Shown: positions 26,937-36,930, counted from the first letter of the stretch. The stretch: DNA of 64,000 bases from Mycobacterium attenuatum (GCF_900566085.1 NZ_UPHT01000044.1:27263-91262), one strand, 5' to 3'. A program made the numbers and translations. The notes: generated by a model not told the origin, from the letters alone.

Positions 26937-27517
26937 TTCACTCCCAGTGCGGTCAGCTGGCGTATCCCGTGCTCGAAACCGCAAATGCCGACCGAAGCGG
27001 TGGGCATATAGAAGCGGGTGCCTTCGGGCAGCGGTAATTCGAGCCAGCGAGTGATGACTGCGCGCGAAAAATGGCTGTGGCCGACGAACACGACGTCGCG
27101 TGACGCCATATGGTGCAGCGCGAGCGCCACGGCCCGGTCGGCGCGCTCGCTGACCTGCGCGACGCTTTCACCGTCGGGGCATCCGTGCGTCCATACCAGC
27201 CAGTCTGGTTCGATCTCACGGATCTGGGCCGTCGTCAGCCCTTCGTAGGCGCCGTAGTCCCATTCGGCGATCAGCGGAGATATCTCGTCGACCGTCAGCC
27301 CGGCTAACTCGGCTGTGGTCAGCGCCCGCTTTCGCGGGCTGCTGATCACCAGCGGGTTGTCGAGCGCGAGTTCGCCGAGGGTCTTTTCGGCCAGCCTGGC
27401 TTGTGTCCGGCCGGCAGGGGTCAGCTTGATATCGGTGCGACCGGTGTGCTGGCCCGATTTCGACCACTCGGTCTCACCGTGACGGAGCAGTAGCAGCCGG
27501 TGTTCGTCCACGCCCAT
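26918..27517 (-). CDS. gpm2: Histidine phosphatase family protein (Gpm2/Rv3214-like)
   Basis: A 199-residue phosphoglycerate-mutase-fold protein. The RHGE motif (LLLLRHGETEW) carries the phosphorylated histidine, with a partner Arg in SPRKRALTTAEL, catalytic Glu in EWDYGAYEG and second His in VGHSHFSRAVI. The M. tuberculosis protein acts as an acid phosphatase rather than a true mutase. ATG 27517 gives MGVDEHRLLLLRHG. The first gene of a coupled gpm2-entC-GNAT run, it is divergent from the ParA-like gene 76 bp away. Confidence 0.92.
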   Translation of the reverse strand: MGVDEHRLLLLRHGETEWSKSGQHTGRTDIKLTPAGRTQARLAEKTLGELALDNPLVISSPRKRALTTAELAGLTVDEISPLIAEWDYGAYEGLTTAQIREIEPDWLVWTHGCPDGESVAQVSERADRAVALALHHMASRDVVFVGHSHFSRAVITRWLELPLPEGTRFYMPTASVGICGFEHGIRQLTALGVKWHPGD

Positions 27518-27593
27518 GCTGACCGATTGTGCCGGACGACATGCCGGACCCGTCGCCCCTGCCAGACTGTCGGGCACGTGCCAGGATGGCACT

Positions 27594-28394
27594 GTGACAG
27601 AGACCCGGGTATTGGCGGTGGCCAACCAGAAGGGTGGGGTGGCCAAGACGACGACGGTCGCCTCCCTCGGCGCGGCGATGGTGGACAAGGGACGGCGGGT
27701 GCTGCTCGTCGACTTGGATCCGCAGGGTTGTTTGACGTTCTCGCTGGGTCACGACCCCGACAAGTTGCCGGTGTCTGTGCACGAGGTGCTGCTCGGAGAA
27801 GTGGAGCCGAGCACCGCACTGGTGACCACCATGGAAGGAATGGCGCTGCTGCCGGCCAACATCGACCTCGCCGGCGCCGAGGCGATGTTGTTGATGCGCG
27901 CTGGCCGGGAGTATGCGCTCAAACGGGCGCTGGCCAAACTCTCCGACCAATTCGACGTGGTCCTGGTGGACTGCCCGCCCTCGTTGGGGGTGCTCACGCT
28001 CAACGGACTCACGGCGGCCGACGAAGTCATTGTTCCTCTGCAGTGCGAGACGCTGGCCCACCGCGGCGTCGGGCAACTCCTGCGCACGGTCGCCGACGTC
28101 CAGCAGATCACCAACCCGAATCTGCGGTTACTGGGGGCATTGCCAACGCTCTATGACTCCCGCACCACCCATACCCGCGACGTACTGCTCGATGTTGCCG
28201 ATCGCTACGGCCTGCCGGTGCTGGCCCCGCCGATTCCGCGCACGGTGCGTTTCGCCGAGGCAAGCGCATCGGGCTCGTCGGTCATGGCCGGGCGTAAGAA
28301 CAAGGGCGCGGTGGCTTATCGCGACCTGGCTCAGGCGCTACTGAAGCACTGGAAGTCGGGTAAGCCACTGCCCACATTCGCGGTGGAGCTTTAG
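27594..28394 (+). CDS. ParA/Soj-family ATPase (Rv3213c-like)
   Basis: A 266-residue P-loop ATPase. The deviant Walker A is NQKGGVAKTTTVAS, followed by VDLDPQG (A' motif) and VLVDCPPSLG (Walker B). This is the ParA/Soj/MinD fold that binds DNA or membrane as an ATP dimer. No ParB gene is adjacent, so it is an orphan rather than the chromosomal parA. GTG 27594 gives VTETRVLAVANQKGG and the 266-residue length of Rv3213c. A 22-bp inverted repeat follows the stop. Confidence 0.93.
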   Translation: MTETRVLAVANQKGGVAKTTTVASLGAAMVDKGRRVLLVDLDPQGCLTFSLGHDPDKLPVSVHEVLLGEVEPSTALVTTMEGMALLPANIDLAGAEAMLLMRAGREYALKRALAKLSDQFDVVLVDCPPSLGVLTLNGLTAADEVIVPLQCETLAHRGVGQLLRTVADVQQITNPNLRLLGALPTLYDSRTTHTRDVLLDVADRYGLPVLAPPIPRTVRFAEASASGSSVMAGRKNKGAVAYRDLAQALLKHWKSGKPLPTFAVEL

Positions 28395-28402
28395 ATGGAG
28401 CC

Positions 28403-28466
28403 GCGCGACCAGACACAGAATCGCATCAAATTAGTCGGCACTGCGCGATTCTGTGTCTGGTCGCGC
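28403..28466. repeat. Perfect 22-bp inverted repeat (hairpin) after the ParA-like gene
   Basis: The arms are 28403-28424 (GCGCGACCAGACACAGAATC plus GC) and its exact complement at 28445-28466, with a 20-base loop. It sits between convergent genes (ParA-like stop 28394, Rv3212-like stop 28523) and could end both transcripts. The length, perfection and non-GC-only sequence are more like a dispersed repeat than an ordinary terminator. Confidence 0.85.
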
Positions 28467-28522
28467 AGCTAACCCAGCCAGGCCACCTAGCCCAGCTCGC
28501 CCCGGGCCGCCCGGCGGCGGGT

Positions 28523-29746
28523 TCAGCCCAAGGCCACCACGGCGTCACCACGCTGCTCGACGATCCTGGAACCAACAACGACCGGGATCACCGCTGAGCC
28601 GCTCGGCCGACGCTGCACCGGGATGTAGCGATTGTTGGCCCCGCTGATCGGATCGTAGACACCGATCCCGCCGGTGACCGGCACCAGCAGTTGACCGGCC
28701 ATCATCACACCCGGCCCCAGCGGCGCCGCCGTCTCACCGGCGGCAATGGTGTAACGCTGGGTCAGCTTGCCGGCATCGAACACCATCAGCGCGTCGCCGG
28801 TCCACCAGGTCACCAGGTTGCCGGTCTGTGACACCGTGGCCTCAGGTGAGGGCGGCTTGGGCAGCAGCGTGCTTGCCACGGTGGTGCCGGTCTCGTCGAT
28901 CACGTCGACTCGTGGCTGCGCGCCGGACTCCCCGGGCAAATACACCGCGGTGTTGTTCTGCGAGACGATTAGCACACGTGCGCCCGATCCGGGCCGAACC
29001 CCGGGCTCTGGCACGATCCGCTGTTCCGGTTCGTCTTCTTCCTTGCCCGGGCGCAGCAGAACCAGCCGCACATCGGCCTGGTTGGCGCACGCTTCGATGA
29101 CGGCCACCGACGACGAACTGGCCGCGGCAGATTCCAGCGTGCAACCCGAGTGCAGACCCCGGTTTGCCGGCTTCACCCGGGCGTCGGTCTCGCCGTAGGA
29201 CAGCATCCGGACCATGTCGGATCGCCACAGTTCCAGCCGGGTATTGCCGGCCGACAACACCGTCGTGCCATCCGCGGACAGGCGCACCTTCGGGTCGGCG
29301 TAGCTGCTGCGGGCGGGCCCGCGACGGCCGGTGGACCCGTCGATGGTGCTGACTTGGCCGCAGCCGCGGTCATCGCGGTAGACGGCGACGGCGTAACGGT
29401 AGACCCAGCTCACCCCACACAGGTCAGTGTCGCGGGTGTAGCTCCAGAGCGTCTCACCGGTGCCCGGATCTCGCCCGTCCACGTGGCGGCGGTTGCCGGT
29501 GACAACGGTTCCGCCTACGACGACGGGTACACGGGTGGCGGGGCTGGGCGCCGTCCAGAGTTGCTTCAGGGCGCCCGGGACTTCCCGGGCCGGAGTCGGG
29601 TTGGGCACCAAAGTCGCGGACGGCCGGCTGATGGTGGCGCGGGCATCGCTGGTCCACCAGATCAGCGCCGCGGCCACGGCTATGACCATGACGATGGCCG
29701 CGGCGGCCAGAATATCGCCCCTGGTGCGCCGCTCCGGTTTGACCAT
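28523..29746 (-). CDS. Membrane-anchored beta-propeller-like protein (Rv3212-like)
   Basis: A 407-residue protein, the length of Rv3212. A cytoplasmic basic N-terminus (MVKPERRTRGD) is followed by one transmembrane helix (about 13-31, AAAIVMVIAVAAALIWW), then a large extracytoplasmic domain. Repeated strands such as VVVGGTVVTGN, DPGTGETLWSY and DGTTVLSAGNTRLELW suggest a PQQ-like beta-propeller. No catalytic site is visible. It probably acts in the cell wall or as an envelope scaffold. It lies 16 bp downstream of rhlE on the same strand. Confidence 0.85.
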   Translation of the reverse strand: MVKPERRTRGDILAAAAIVMVIAVAAALIWWTSDARATISRPSATLVPNPTPAREVPGALKQLWTAPSPATRVPVVVGGTVVTGNRRHVDGRDPGTGETLWSYTRDTDLCGVSWVYRYAVAVYRDDRGCGQVSTIDGSTGRRGPARSSYADPKVRLSADGTTVLSAGNTRLELWRSDMVRMLSYGETDARVKPANRGLHSGCTLESAAASSSSVAVIEACANQADVRLVLLRPGKEEDEPEQRIVPEPGVRPGSGARVLIVSQNNTAVYLPGESGAQPRVDVIDETGTTVASTLLPKPPSPEATVSQTGNLVTWWTGDALMVFDAGKLTQRYTIAAGETAAPLGPGVMMAGQLLVPVTGGIGVYDPISGANNRYIPVQRRPSGSAVIPVVVGSRIVEQRGDAVVALG

Positions 29747-29761
29747 GCTCGAGCGTCGGCC

Positions 29762-31276
29762 TCAGGTGGCCGATGCCGTGGCGTTGTCTTGGACGCACGC
29801 GGGCTTGCCGCGTCGACGACGGCGTCGGGTGGTACCGGCGTTTGCCGCGGGGGAGCTTGATGCGGAACCGGTCCCGGTCTCTCCGGTTGCGTCGTTGGTG
29901 GCGGGATGTCCGGTAATCGGTTTGCCGCCTCGGGTGCGTCGCCGCCGCCGCGCACCGGCGCGAGCGCTCGCGGATTTTTCTGTCTGCTCGCCCTCCTGAT
30001 CCGTGGCACGACGCTTGGGCTGCGACGCGCGGGGCGGACCGACGGTCGCGGCGGCCTCGGCCGGGATGGACAGCTCGGCGTACAGGTGTGGTGAGTTGGA
30101 GTAGGTTTCGGCGGGGTCGGGGGAGGCCAGGCCCAGCGCCGTGTCGATCATCGTCCAGCGCTCCAGCTCGTCCCAGTCCACCAGGGTGACCGCGACGCCG
30201 GTGCGTCCGGCCCGGCCGGTGCGCCCGATGCGGTGGACGTACATCTTCTCGTCCTCGGGGCACTGGTAGTTGATGACGTGGGTGACGTCGTCGATGTCGA
30301 TGCCGCGCGCAGCCACGTCGGTGGCGACCAGCACGTTGATGTCGCCGCCGCGGAAGGCCTTGAGCGCCTTTTCGCGGGCTATCTGCCCGAGATCACCGTG
30401 CACGGCGCCGACCGCGAAGCCGCGCTCCTTCAGCTCGTCGGCGACCTTCTGCGCGGTGCGCTTGGTGCGGGTGAAGATCATCGTCGCGCCGCGGTCGCGG
30501 GCCTGCAAGATCCGGCTGACCAGCTCCACCTTGTCCAGGGCGTGGGCACGGTAGACGAACTGCTCGGTGGTGTCGTGCACGGCCAGGGAGTGCGGTGCCT
30601 CGGCCCGGATATGGGTGGGCTGGACCATGAAAGTGCGGGCCAGGGTGATGATCGGGTCCGGCATGGTCGCGGAAAACAGCATCGATTGCCGATCGGCGGG
30701 GATTTGCCGCAGTATGCGCTCGATGTCGGGTAGAAAGCCAAGGTCCAGCATTTCGTCGGCCTCGTCGAGCACCAGCACTGACAGCCCGCCCAGCTGCAGG
30801 TGGCCCTGCTGGGACAGGTCGAGCAGCCGGCCCGGAGTGCCCACGACGACGTCGGCGCCGGCGCGCAGCGCTTCGATCTGTGGCTCGTAGGCCCGTCCTC
30901 CGTAAATGGACACCACGGCAAACCGCCGGTTGTCTTCGGCCGTGAGGTATTTGGCCGCGGTGGCCAGGTCATCGGTGACCTGCAGGCACAACTCGCGGGT
31001 GGGCACCACCACCAGGGCACGGGGGGCGCCGCTCAGCGGCCGTGCCTCGGCACCCGAGCTGATGCGCTGCAGCAGTGGCACGCCGAACGCGAACGTTTTG
31101 CCCATGCCGGTTCGGGCTTGGCCGATCACGTCTTCGCCGGCGAGCGCCAGCGGCAGGGTGAGTTCTTGGATAGCAAAGGGGTGCTCAATGCCCTTTTCCC
31201 GCAGTGCGCGGACAATTTCGTCGCGGACTCCGAGTTGGGCAAAGCTTAATTCAGTTGTGCTTTTGAGTGCGGTCAT
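29762..31276 (-). CDS. rhlE: DEAD-box ATP-dependent RNA helicase RhlE
   Basis: A 504-residue DEAD-box helicase. The motifs run in order: Q motif (FAIQELTLPLAL), ARTGMGKT (I), PTRELCLQV (Ia), VVGTPGRLLD, VLDEADEML (II), FSATMPD (III), TRTKRTAQKV, ATDVAARGIDID (V) and YVHRIGRTGRAG (VI). A basic, low-complexity C-terminal tail (RRRRTRGGKP, TTRRRRRRGKP) probably binds RNA. It matches Rv3211. ATG 31276 places the Q motif normally; a longer frame upstream lacks family features. Confidence 0.94.
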   Translation of the reverse strand: MTALKSTTELSFAQLGVRDEIVRALREKGIEHPFAIQELTLPLALAGEDVIGQARTGMGKTFAFGVPLLQRISSGAEARPLSGAPRALVVVPTRELCLQVTDDLATAAKYLTAEDNRRFAVVSIYGGRAYEPQIEALRAGADVVVGTPGRLLDLSQQGHLQLGGLSVLVLDEADEMLDLGFLPDIERILRQIPADRQSMLFSATMPDPIITLARTFMVQPTHIRAEAPHSLAVHDTTEQFVYRAHALDKVELVSRILQARDRGATMIFTRTKRTAQKVADELKERGFAVGAVHGDLGQIAREKALKAFRGGDINVLVATDVAARGIDIDDVTHVINYQCPEDEKMYVHRIGRTGRAGRTGVAVTLVDWDELERWTMIDTALGLASPDPAETYSNSPHLYAELSIPAEAAATVGPPRASQPKRRATDQEGEQTEKSASARAGARRRRRTRGGKPITGHPATNDATGETGTGSASSSPAANAGTTRRRRRRGKPACVQDNATASAT

Positions 31277-31520
31277 ACGCGGGTGGAGAGCCTTTCGGTG
31301 ACGGGTATCGGTCTGGTGTCGGTACTTTTTTGTCGCGGATCCTCGCGCGCACGAGTTCCGACTCCGATATGTCGCCGAGTCGCCGGCCCGCTGCTCGATC
31401 TGGTGGGCCCAGCTACGTGCACGCACATTTCCCGGTAGCAGCAGCACAGATCTAGCCACTACCGAATCCCATGATAGCTGGTTGGCCAGCTGCCACCCGA
31501 ACGCCAGTGGTTCCGGCGAC

Positions 31521-31526
31521 TAGAGT
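31521..31526 (+). promoter_or_regulatory. -10 element for a leaderless transcript
   Basis: TAGAGT (TANNNT) ends six bases before ATG 31533, the spacing expected when transcription starts at the initiator codon. Confidence 0.6.
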
Positions 31527-31532
31527 GTTGCC

Positions 31533-32228
31533 ATGACTTCGCCCACATCCGCCGACCAGGTGGCCGATTCGACCAGGCCACGGCTACCGGCGGACCACCC
31601 CGGCGTCAACGAGTTGTTCGCGCTGTTGGCCTATGGCGAGGTGGCGGCCTTCTACCGGCTGACCGACGAGGCGCGGATGGCGCCGAATCTGCAAGGGCGG
31701 ATCTCGATGGCCAGCATCGCGGCCGCCGAAATGGCGCATTACGAGCTGTTACGCGATGCCCTGCAGCGCCGCGGTGTCGACGTAGTGCCGGCGATGTCGA
31801 AGTATGTGTCGGCATTGGAGAATTACCACCGGCTGACCATGCCTAGTACCTGGTTGGAAGCCCTGGTCAAGACCTATGTCGCCGACGCGCTGGCCGCGGA
31901 TCTGTACCTGCAGATCGCCGACGGGTTGTCCGACGAGGTTGCCGACGTGGTGCGGGCGGCACTGGCCGAGACCGGGCACTCTCAGTTCGTGGTCGCCGAG
32001 GTGCGTGCCGCGGTCACCAGCAGCGGCAAACAGCGCAGCCGGCTTGCGCTGTGGTCACGTCGACTGCTCGGCGAGGCGATCACGCAGGCCCAATTGCTGC
32101 TGGCAGACCACGATGAGCTGGTCGACTTGGTGGTGGCGGGTTCCGGTGGACTGGGCCAGCTCAGCGCCTTCTTCGAACGTCTGCAACAGACACACGACCA
32201 ACGGATGCGCGAACTCGGCCTGGCCTGA
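31533..32228 (+). CDS. Ferritin-like fold protein (Rv3210c-like)
   Basis: A 231-residue, mostly helical protein, the length of Rv3210c. Glu/His-bearing helices such as LLAYGEVAAFYRLTDEA, AAAEMAHYELLRDAL, ALAETGHSQFVVAEV and LLADHDELVDLV resemble the paired E..ExxH helices of ferritin-like or MiaE-like di-iron proteins. Whether metal is bound, and the substrate, are unknown. A leaderless -10 precedes ATG 31533. It converges on the threonine/proline-rich protein gene, whose stop is six bases away. Confidence 0.85.
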   Translation: MTSPTSADQVADSTRPRLPADHPGVNELFALLAYGEVAAFYRLTDEARMAPNLQGRISMASIAAAEMAHYELLRDALQRRGVDVVPAMSKYVSALENYHRLTMPSTWLEALVKTYVADALAADLYLQIADGLSDEVADVVRAALAETGHSQFVVAEVRAAVTSSGKQRSRLALWSRRLLGEAITQAQLLLADHDELVDLVVAGSGGLGQLSAFFERLQQTHDQRMRELGLA

Positions 32229-32234
32229 ACGTCC

Positions 32235-33086
32235 TCAGCGAGTGCACGTCGCCAGAATCGAGTTGCTGGTCGAGGCCACGACCGGCTGCCCCTGAGCGTT
32301 GACGATCACGCAGTTGAGCCGACTGTAGATGCTGGTCGCGACCACCGACTCGGTCTGCACACCGGGATTGAGCACCACCATCTTGGTCCATGGCAGCGCC
32401 ACGTTGAACTCGGTGACGGGGAAACCCCGCTCATCGGTGTAGACGACGTTGACGATATCGAGGAGCTGTTTGGTGCCGGTCACGCTGTAGACCACGGTCC
32501 GGGGACTCGGCGCGGCCGACGGCGGCGAGAGCGGCTGTTGCGGCGCGGCCGTCGGCATTCGTGTCGGTGCCGCACTCGGAATCGTCACTGTGGTGACGGT
32601 TTCGGGGGCCAGTGGGGGTGCCGACAGGTTGGGCCCTGCAGTTGTGCTCGGCGGTGGGCTCGGTGACGTGCTGGGCGGGGCCGTCGTTCGGGGCGTGGTG
32701 GAGACGACCGTCCGGGGTGCTGGCGCCCCCACGGGCGCCCCCACGGTCGCCTTTGTCGTGGCGCTGTCGCCGCTGTTGATGATGACTGCGGTCGCGACGG
32801 CGCCGAGCGCAACCACCGCGCCGAGGATTGCGCCGACCGGGCGCCACCGGCTGTGGGTTGACCAGACGAGCTCGCCGTAGCTGTCTTCGGCTTCGGCTTC
32901 GGCTTCGGCTTCGGCTTCGGCTTCGCCGTAGCTGTCGTGTCCGCTGTGTCCGCTGTGTCCGCTGTAGCTGTGTCCGCTGTGTCCGCTGTAGCCGTTGTAG
33001 TCGCTGTAGCCGGTTTCGGCGGCATGGCTGTCCTCGTCCGGGTAGTCCCGGACGTCGCGAGAGTGCTCGTGCAGGGTGTGATACAT
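32235..33086 (-). CDS. Thr/Pro-rich single-pass membrane protein (Rv3209-like, MmpS-like C-domain)
   Basis: A 283-residue protein. The cytoplasmic N-terminus (MYHTLHEHSRDVRDYPD) contains Gly-His-Ser and Glu-Ala repeats. A transmembrane helix follows (near residues 90-110, AILGAVVALGAVATAVIIN), then a Thr/Pro/Ser linker and a C-terminal domain (about 205-283) ending in VVASTSNSILATCTR. That domain resembles the MmpS/DUF4333-like extracytoplasmic fold, so it may sit beside a transporter. M. tuberculosis Rv3209 is shorter (about 186 residues), and the extra length is explained by the repeats. ATG 33086 is the chosen start. Confidence 0.8.
   Translation of the reverse strand: MYHTLHEHSRDVRDYPDEDSHAAETGYSDYNGYSGHSGHSYSGHSGHSGHDSYGEAEAEAEAEAEAEDSYGELVWSTHSRWRPVGAILGAVVALGAVATAVIINSGDSATTKATVGAPVGAPAPRTVVSTTPRTTAPPSTSPSPPPSTTAGPNLSAPPLAPETVTTVTIPSAAPTRMPTAAPQQPLSPPSAAPSPRTVVYSVTGTKQLLDIVNVVYTDERGFPVTEFNVALPWTKMVVLNPGVQTESVVATSIYSRLNCVIVNAQGQPVVASTSNSILATCTR
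32885..32926. repeat. Hexanucleotide microsatellite inside the Rv3209-like gene
   Basis: CTTCGG is repeated six times plus CTTCGC (32885-32926). On the coding strand it encodes a Glu-Ala run in the cytoplasmic domain. The repeat is a whole number of codons, so slippage would change protein length without breaking the frame. Confidence 0.9.
32935..33012. repeat. 9-bp tandem repeats inside the Rv3209-like gene
   Basis: Imperfect copies of a TGTCCGCTG unit run through this segment, encoding Gly-His-Ser and Gly-Tyr-Ser repeats. Like the neighbouring hexamer run, the unit is in frame with the gene and may vary in copy number between strains. Confidence 0.85.
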
Positions 33087-33272
33087 GTTGCTGATGAGGC
33101 CGATGTTATCGGCGCCTGCGGTGCTGCTCCGGCGCCGATCGGCGTGTTGATCCGAGTTAGACCCAATCGTGATGATGGCGCTACCGGGCCGCGGGTGCGG
33201 CCCGCACTGGCGGCGTCTACTAGCCTGCTGCTGAAACGCCTGCGACTTCAATTACTAACGGAAGGGGCCCCC

Positions 33273-34204
<932 letters not shown>

Positions 34205-34391
34205 TCAATCTGGTCGCGCTGATTCGCGGGCAACTTGCCATCCCCGCGCCCGCACGGTTTATCGCAAGACATTACTACCGAGGCGGGCGCCAATCGGAAC
34301 TAACGCCGTCGACGCTGGTTGCGCAGCGTCTGGCGGCAGATTCGGGCGCGCCAGGAGTGGCAGTCACGGCCGACTGTGCCATCCTGGGGAA

Positions 34392-35426
34392 ATGACGTCC
34401 ACCCGCCCGCCCGGCAGCACCGCTCGGGTGCCGGTGCTGCGGGAGCCGTGGCGTGAACCGCTGCGGGCCCAGCGTGACCCACTCGGTCAGGGTGCCGGAC
34501 GGCCTCGAGCTGACCGCGACCGGCCACGCCAATGGCGCAAACAATCCTGGCTGGGGCGGTTCGTGTCGACCTACGGCTGGCGCGCGTATGCGCTGCCGAT
34601 CCTGGTCGTGCTCACCGCTGTGGTGGTGTATCAAACGGTGACGGGGACGGCGTCGCCGAAGTCGGCGGTGGCCGCTACCATTCACGACCCGCCCTCCATC
34701 GGTTCGGTGGGGACCTCGATCATCGACACCCCGCCGCGCGGGCTGGTCGCATTCGATGCCAATTTGCCGGCCGGGACACTGCCGGACGGTGGCCCCTTCA
34801 CCGAAGCGGGCGAAAAGTCGTGGCGCGTGGTTTCGGGGACGACGCCGCAGGTGGGGCAGGGTAGGGCAAAGGTGTTCCGGTACACCGTCGAGATCGAGAA
34901 CGGGCTGGATCCCACGATGTACGGCGGCGACACCGCGTTCGCCCAGATGATTGACCAGACGCTGGCCAATCCCAAGGGCTGGACCCACGATCCGCAATTC
35001 GCGTTCGTGCGCATCGACGGGACCGACAACGCAAAGCCCGATTTCCGCGTTTCGTTGGTGTCGCCGCTGACCGTTCGGGAAGGCTGCGGTTACGAGTTTC
35101 GGCTCGAAACATCTTGCTACAACCCATCATTCGGCGCGGACCGGCAAGCGCGTGTTTTCATCAACGAGGCTCGTTGGGTGCGAGGAGCCGTCCCGTTCGA
35201 AGGAGATGTCGGGTCTTACCGGCAGTACGTGATCAACCACGAAGTCGGCCATGCAATCGGGTACCTGCGTCACGAGCCGTGTGACAAGCAGGGCGGCCTG
35301 GCTCCGGTGATGATGCAGCAGACGTTCTCCACGTCCGATGACGATGCGGCAAAGTTCGACCCCGAGTGGGTGAAGGCGGACGGCAAGAGTTGCCGATTCA
35401 ATCCCTGGCCGTACCCCATCGCTTGA
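34392..35426 (+). CDS. Membrane-anchored zincin-like DUF3152 protein (Rv3207c-like)
   Basis: A 344-residue protein. A basic cytoplasmic N-terminus of about 60 residues is followed by one transmembrane helix (AYALPILVVLTAVVVYQTV) and an extracytoplasmic domain. Near the C-terminus lies HEVGHAIGYLRH, which fits the HExxHxxGxxH zinc-binding signature of metzincin peptidases, followed by EPCDKQGGLAPVMMQQT with a Met-turn-like VMMQ. A cell-surface metalloprotease is therefore plausible, although the family has no known substrate. ATG 34392 follows GGGGA; the basic stretch after it is longer than in the roughly 285-residue Rv3207c. Confidence 0.85.
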   Translation: MTSTRPPGSTARVPVLREPWREPLRAQRDPLGQGAGRPRADRDRPRQWRKQSWLGRFVSTYGWRAYALPILVVLTAVVVYQTVTGTASPKSAVAATIHDPPSIGSVGTSIIDTPPRGLVAFDANLPAGTLPDGGPFTEAGEKSWRVVSGTTPQVGQGRAKVFRYTVEIENGLDPTMYGGDTAFAQMIDQTLANPKGWTHDPQFAFVRIDGTDNAKPDFRVSLVSPLTVREGCGYEFRLETSCYNPSFGADRQARVFINEARWVRGAVPFEGDVGSYRQYVINHEVGHAIGYLRHEPCDKQGGLAPVMMQQTFSTSDDDAAKFDPEWVKADGKSCRFNPWPYPIA

Positions 35427-35647
35427 CCGCCGCCCATGCTGGCTTCGGACATGAAACGTCATCGCAGCGCGCCGGCGATGTCGATGCGGACTCCGGGAAA
35501 CAACAACGCCGGTCTCGGTGTTGACCTCATTGCCGTCGATTCGGACAGCTGCTGTGATGGGTCCCAGACGTGGAGACGAGGCCCAGACCGTTCAGGCACA
35601 ACCTGCCTGCACAAACCGAATCGCAAGGATGACCGAGGAGATGTTCG

Positions 35648-36826
35648 GTGTCGACATCGCTGCCGCCACTAGTTGAGCCCGCACCAGCGCTGAGCCGTGA
35701 AGAGGTGGCCCGATACAGTCGCCATCTCATCATTCCCGACCTCGGCGTCGACGGGCAGAAGAGACTCAAGAACGCGCGCGTACTGGTAATCGGCGCCGGC
35801 GGGCTCGGATCACCGACGCTGCTTTATCTGGCTGCCGCCGGTGTGGGCACCATCGGCATCATCGACTTCGACGTCGTCGACGAATCCAACCTGCAGCGCC
35901 AGATCATTCATGGCGTTGCCGACATAGGACGGTCCAAGGCCCAGTCGGCACGTGACTCGATCGTCGCGATCAATCCGTTGATCGACGTGCAACTGCACGA
36001 GTACCGGCTCGAGCCCGGCAACGCCGTCGACCTGTTCAGGCAGTACGACCTGATCCTGGACGGCACCGACAACTTTGCCACCCGCTATCTGGTCAACGAC
36101 GCCGCGATCCTGGCTGGCAAACCATACGTGTGGGGTTCCATCTACCGTTTCGAGGGCCAGGTTTCGGTGTTCTGGGAGGATGCGCCCAACGGGGTTGGGC
36201 TCAACTACCGCGACCTGTACCCGGAGCCGCCGCCGCCCGGCATGGTTCCGTCCTGCGCAGAGGGTGGCGTGTTGGGCATCATCTGCGCGTCGATCGCGTC
36301 GGTGATGGGAACAGAAGCGATCAAGCTGATCACCGGGCTCGGGGAGACGCTTTTGGGCCGGTTGATGATCTACGACGCGCTGGAGATGACCTATCGCACG
36401 ATCAAGATCCGCAAGGATTCGTCGACGCCCAAGATCACCGAACTGGTCGACTACGAGCAGTTCTGCGGCGTGGTTTCCGACGACGCCGCGCACGCGGTCA
36501 GCGGATCGACGATCACCCCGCGGGAATTGCGCGCGCTGATGGACTCCGGTAAGAAACTGGCGCTGATCGACGTCCGCGAGCCCGTGGAGTGGGACATCGT
36601 GCACATCGATGGCGCGACACTGATTCCGCAGTCGTCCATCAAATCGGGCGAGGGTTTGGCCAAGCTGCCCCAGGACCGGATGCCGGTGCTTTACTGCAAG
36701 ACGGGTGTGCGTTCCGCGGAGGCGTTGGCCGCGCTGAAGAAGGCGGGTTTCTCGGATGCGGTCCACTTGCAGGGCGGCATCGTGGCCTGGGCCAGGCAAA
36801 TGCAGCCCGACATGGTGATGTACTGA
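35648..36826 (+). CDS. moeB1: Adenylyltransferase/sulfurtransferase MoeB1 (MoeZ)
   Basis: A 392-residue fusion, the length of Rv3206c. The N-terminal ThiF/E1-like domain carries the nucleotide motif VLVIGAGGLGSPTLLYLAAA and the DGTDNFATRYLVNDA loop. The C-terminal rhodanese domain (about 280-392) has catalytic Cys350 in LYCKTGVRS. The protein adenylates and sulfurates ubiquitin-like carriers (CysO, MoaD) for cysteine and molybdopterin synthesis. GTG 35648 has AGGAG seven bases upstream (35636-35640). Confidence 0.95.
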   Translation: MSTSLPPLVEPAPALSREEVARYSRHLIIPDLGVDGQKRLKNARVLVIGAGGLGSPTLLYLAAAGVGTIGIIDFDVVDESNLQRQIIHGVADIGRSKAQSARDSIVAINPLIDVQLHEYRLEPGNAVDLFRQYDLILDGTDNFATRYLVNDAAILAGKPYVWGSIYRFEGQVSVFWEDAPNGVGLNYRDLYPEPPPPGMVPSCAEGGVLGIICASIASVMGTEAIKLITGLGETLLGRLMIYDALEMTYRTIKIRKDSSTPKITELVDYEQFCGVVSDDAAHAVSGSTITPRELRALMDSGKKLALIDVREPVEWDIVHIDGATLIPQSSIKSGEGLAKLPQDRMPVLYCKTGVRSAEALAALKKAGFSDAVHLQGGIVAWARQMQPDMVMY

Positions 36827-36917
36827 GCCGGATACACCCGCTACACCTGATGATCTCTACTGTGGTGGATTTGTCGGGCTCCGCAGCGGGTCGTGTCGAC
36901 CCGCAGCATCGCCCTAT

Positions 36918-36923
36918 TAGGCT
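36918..36923 (+). promoter_or_regulatory. -10 element for a leaderless transcript
   Basis: TAGGCT ends seven bases before GTG 36931, supporting that codon as the start of the TIGR02569-type gene rather than ATG 36850. Confidence 0.55.
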
Positions 36924-36930
36924 GACGCGT

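Noticed and set aside
28403..28466. CRISPR-like or phage attachment site
   Set aside because: Only one palindrome exists, with no spacer-repeat series and no integrase nearby.
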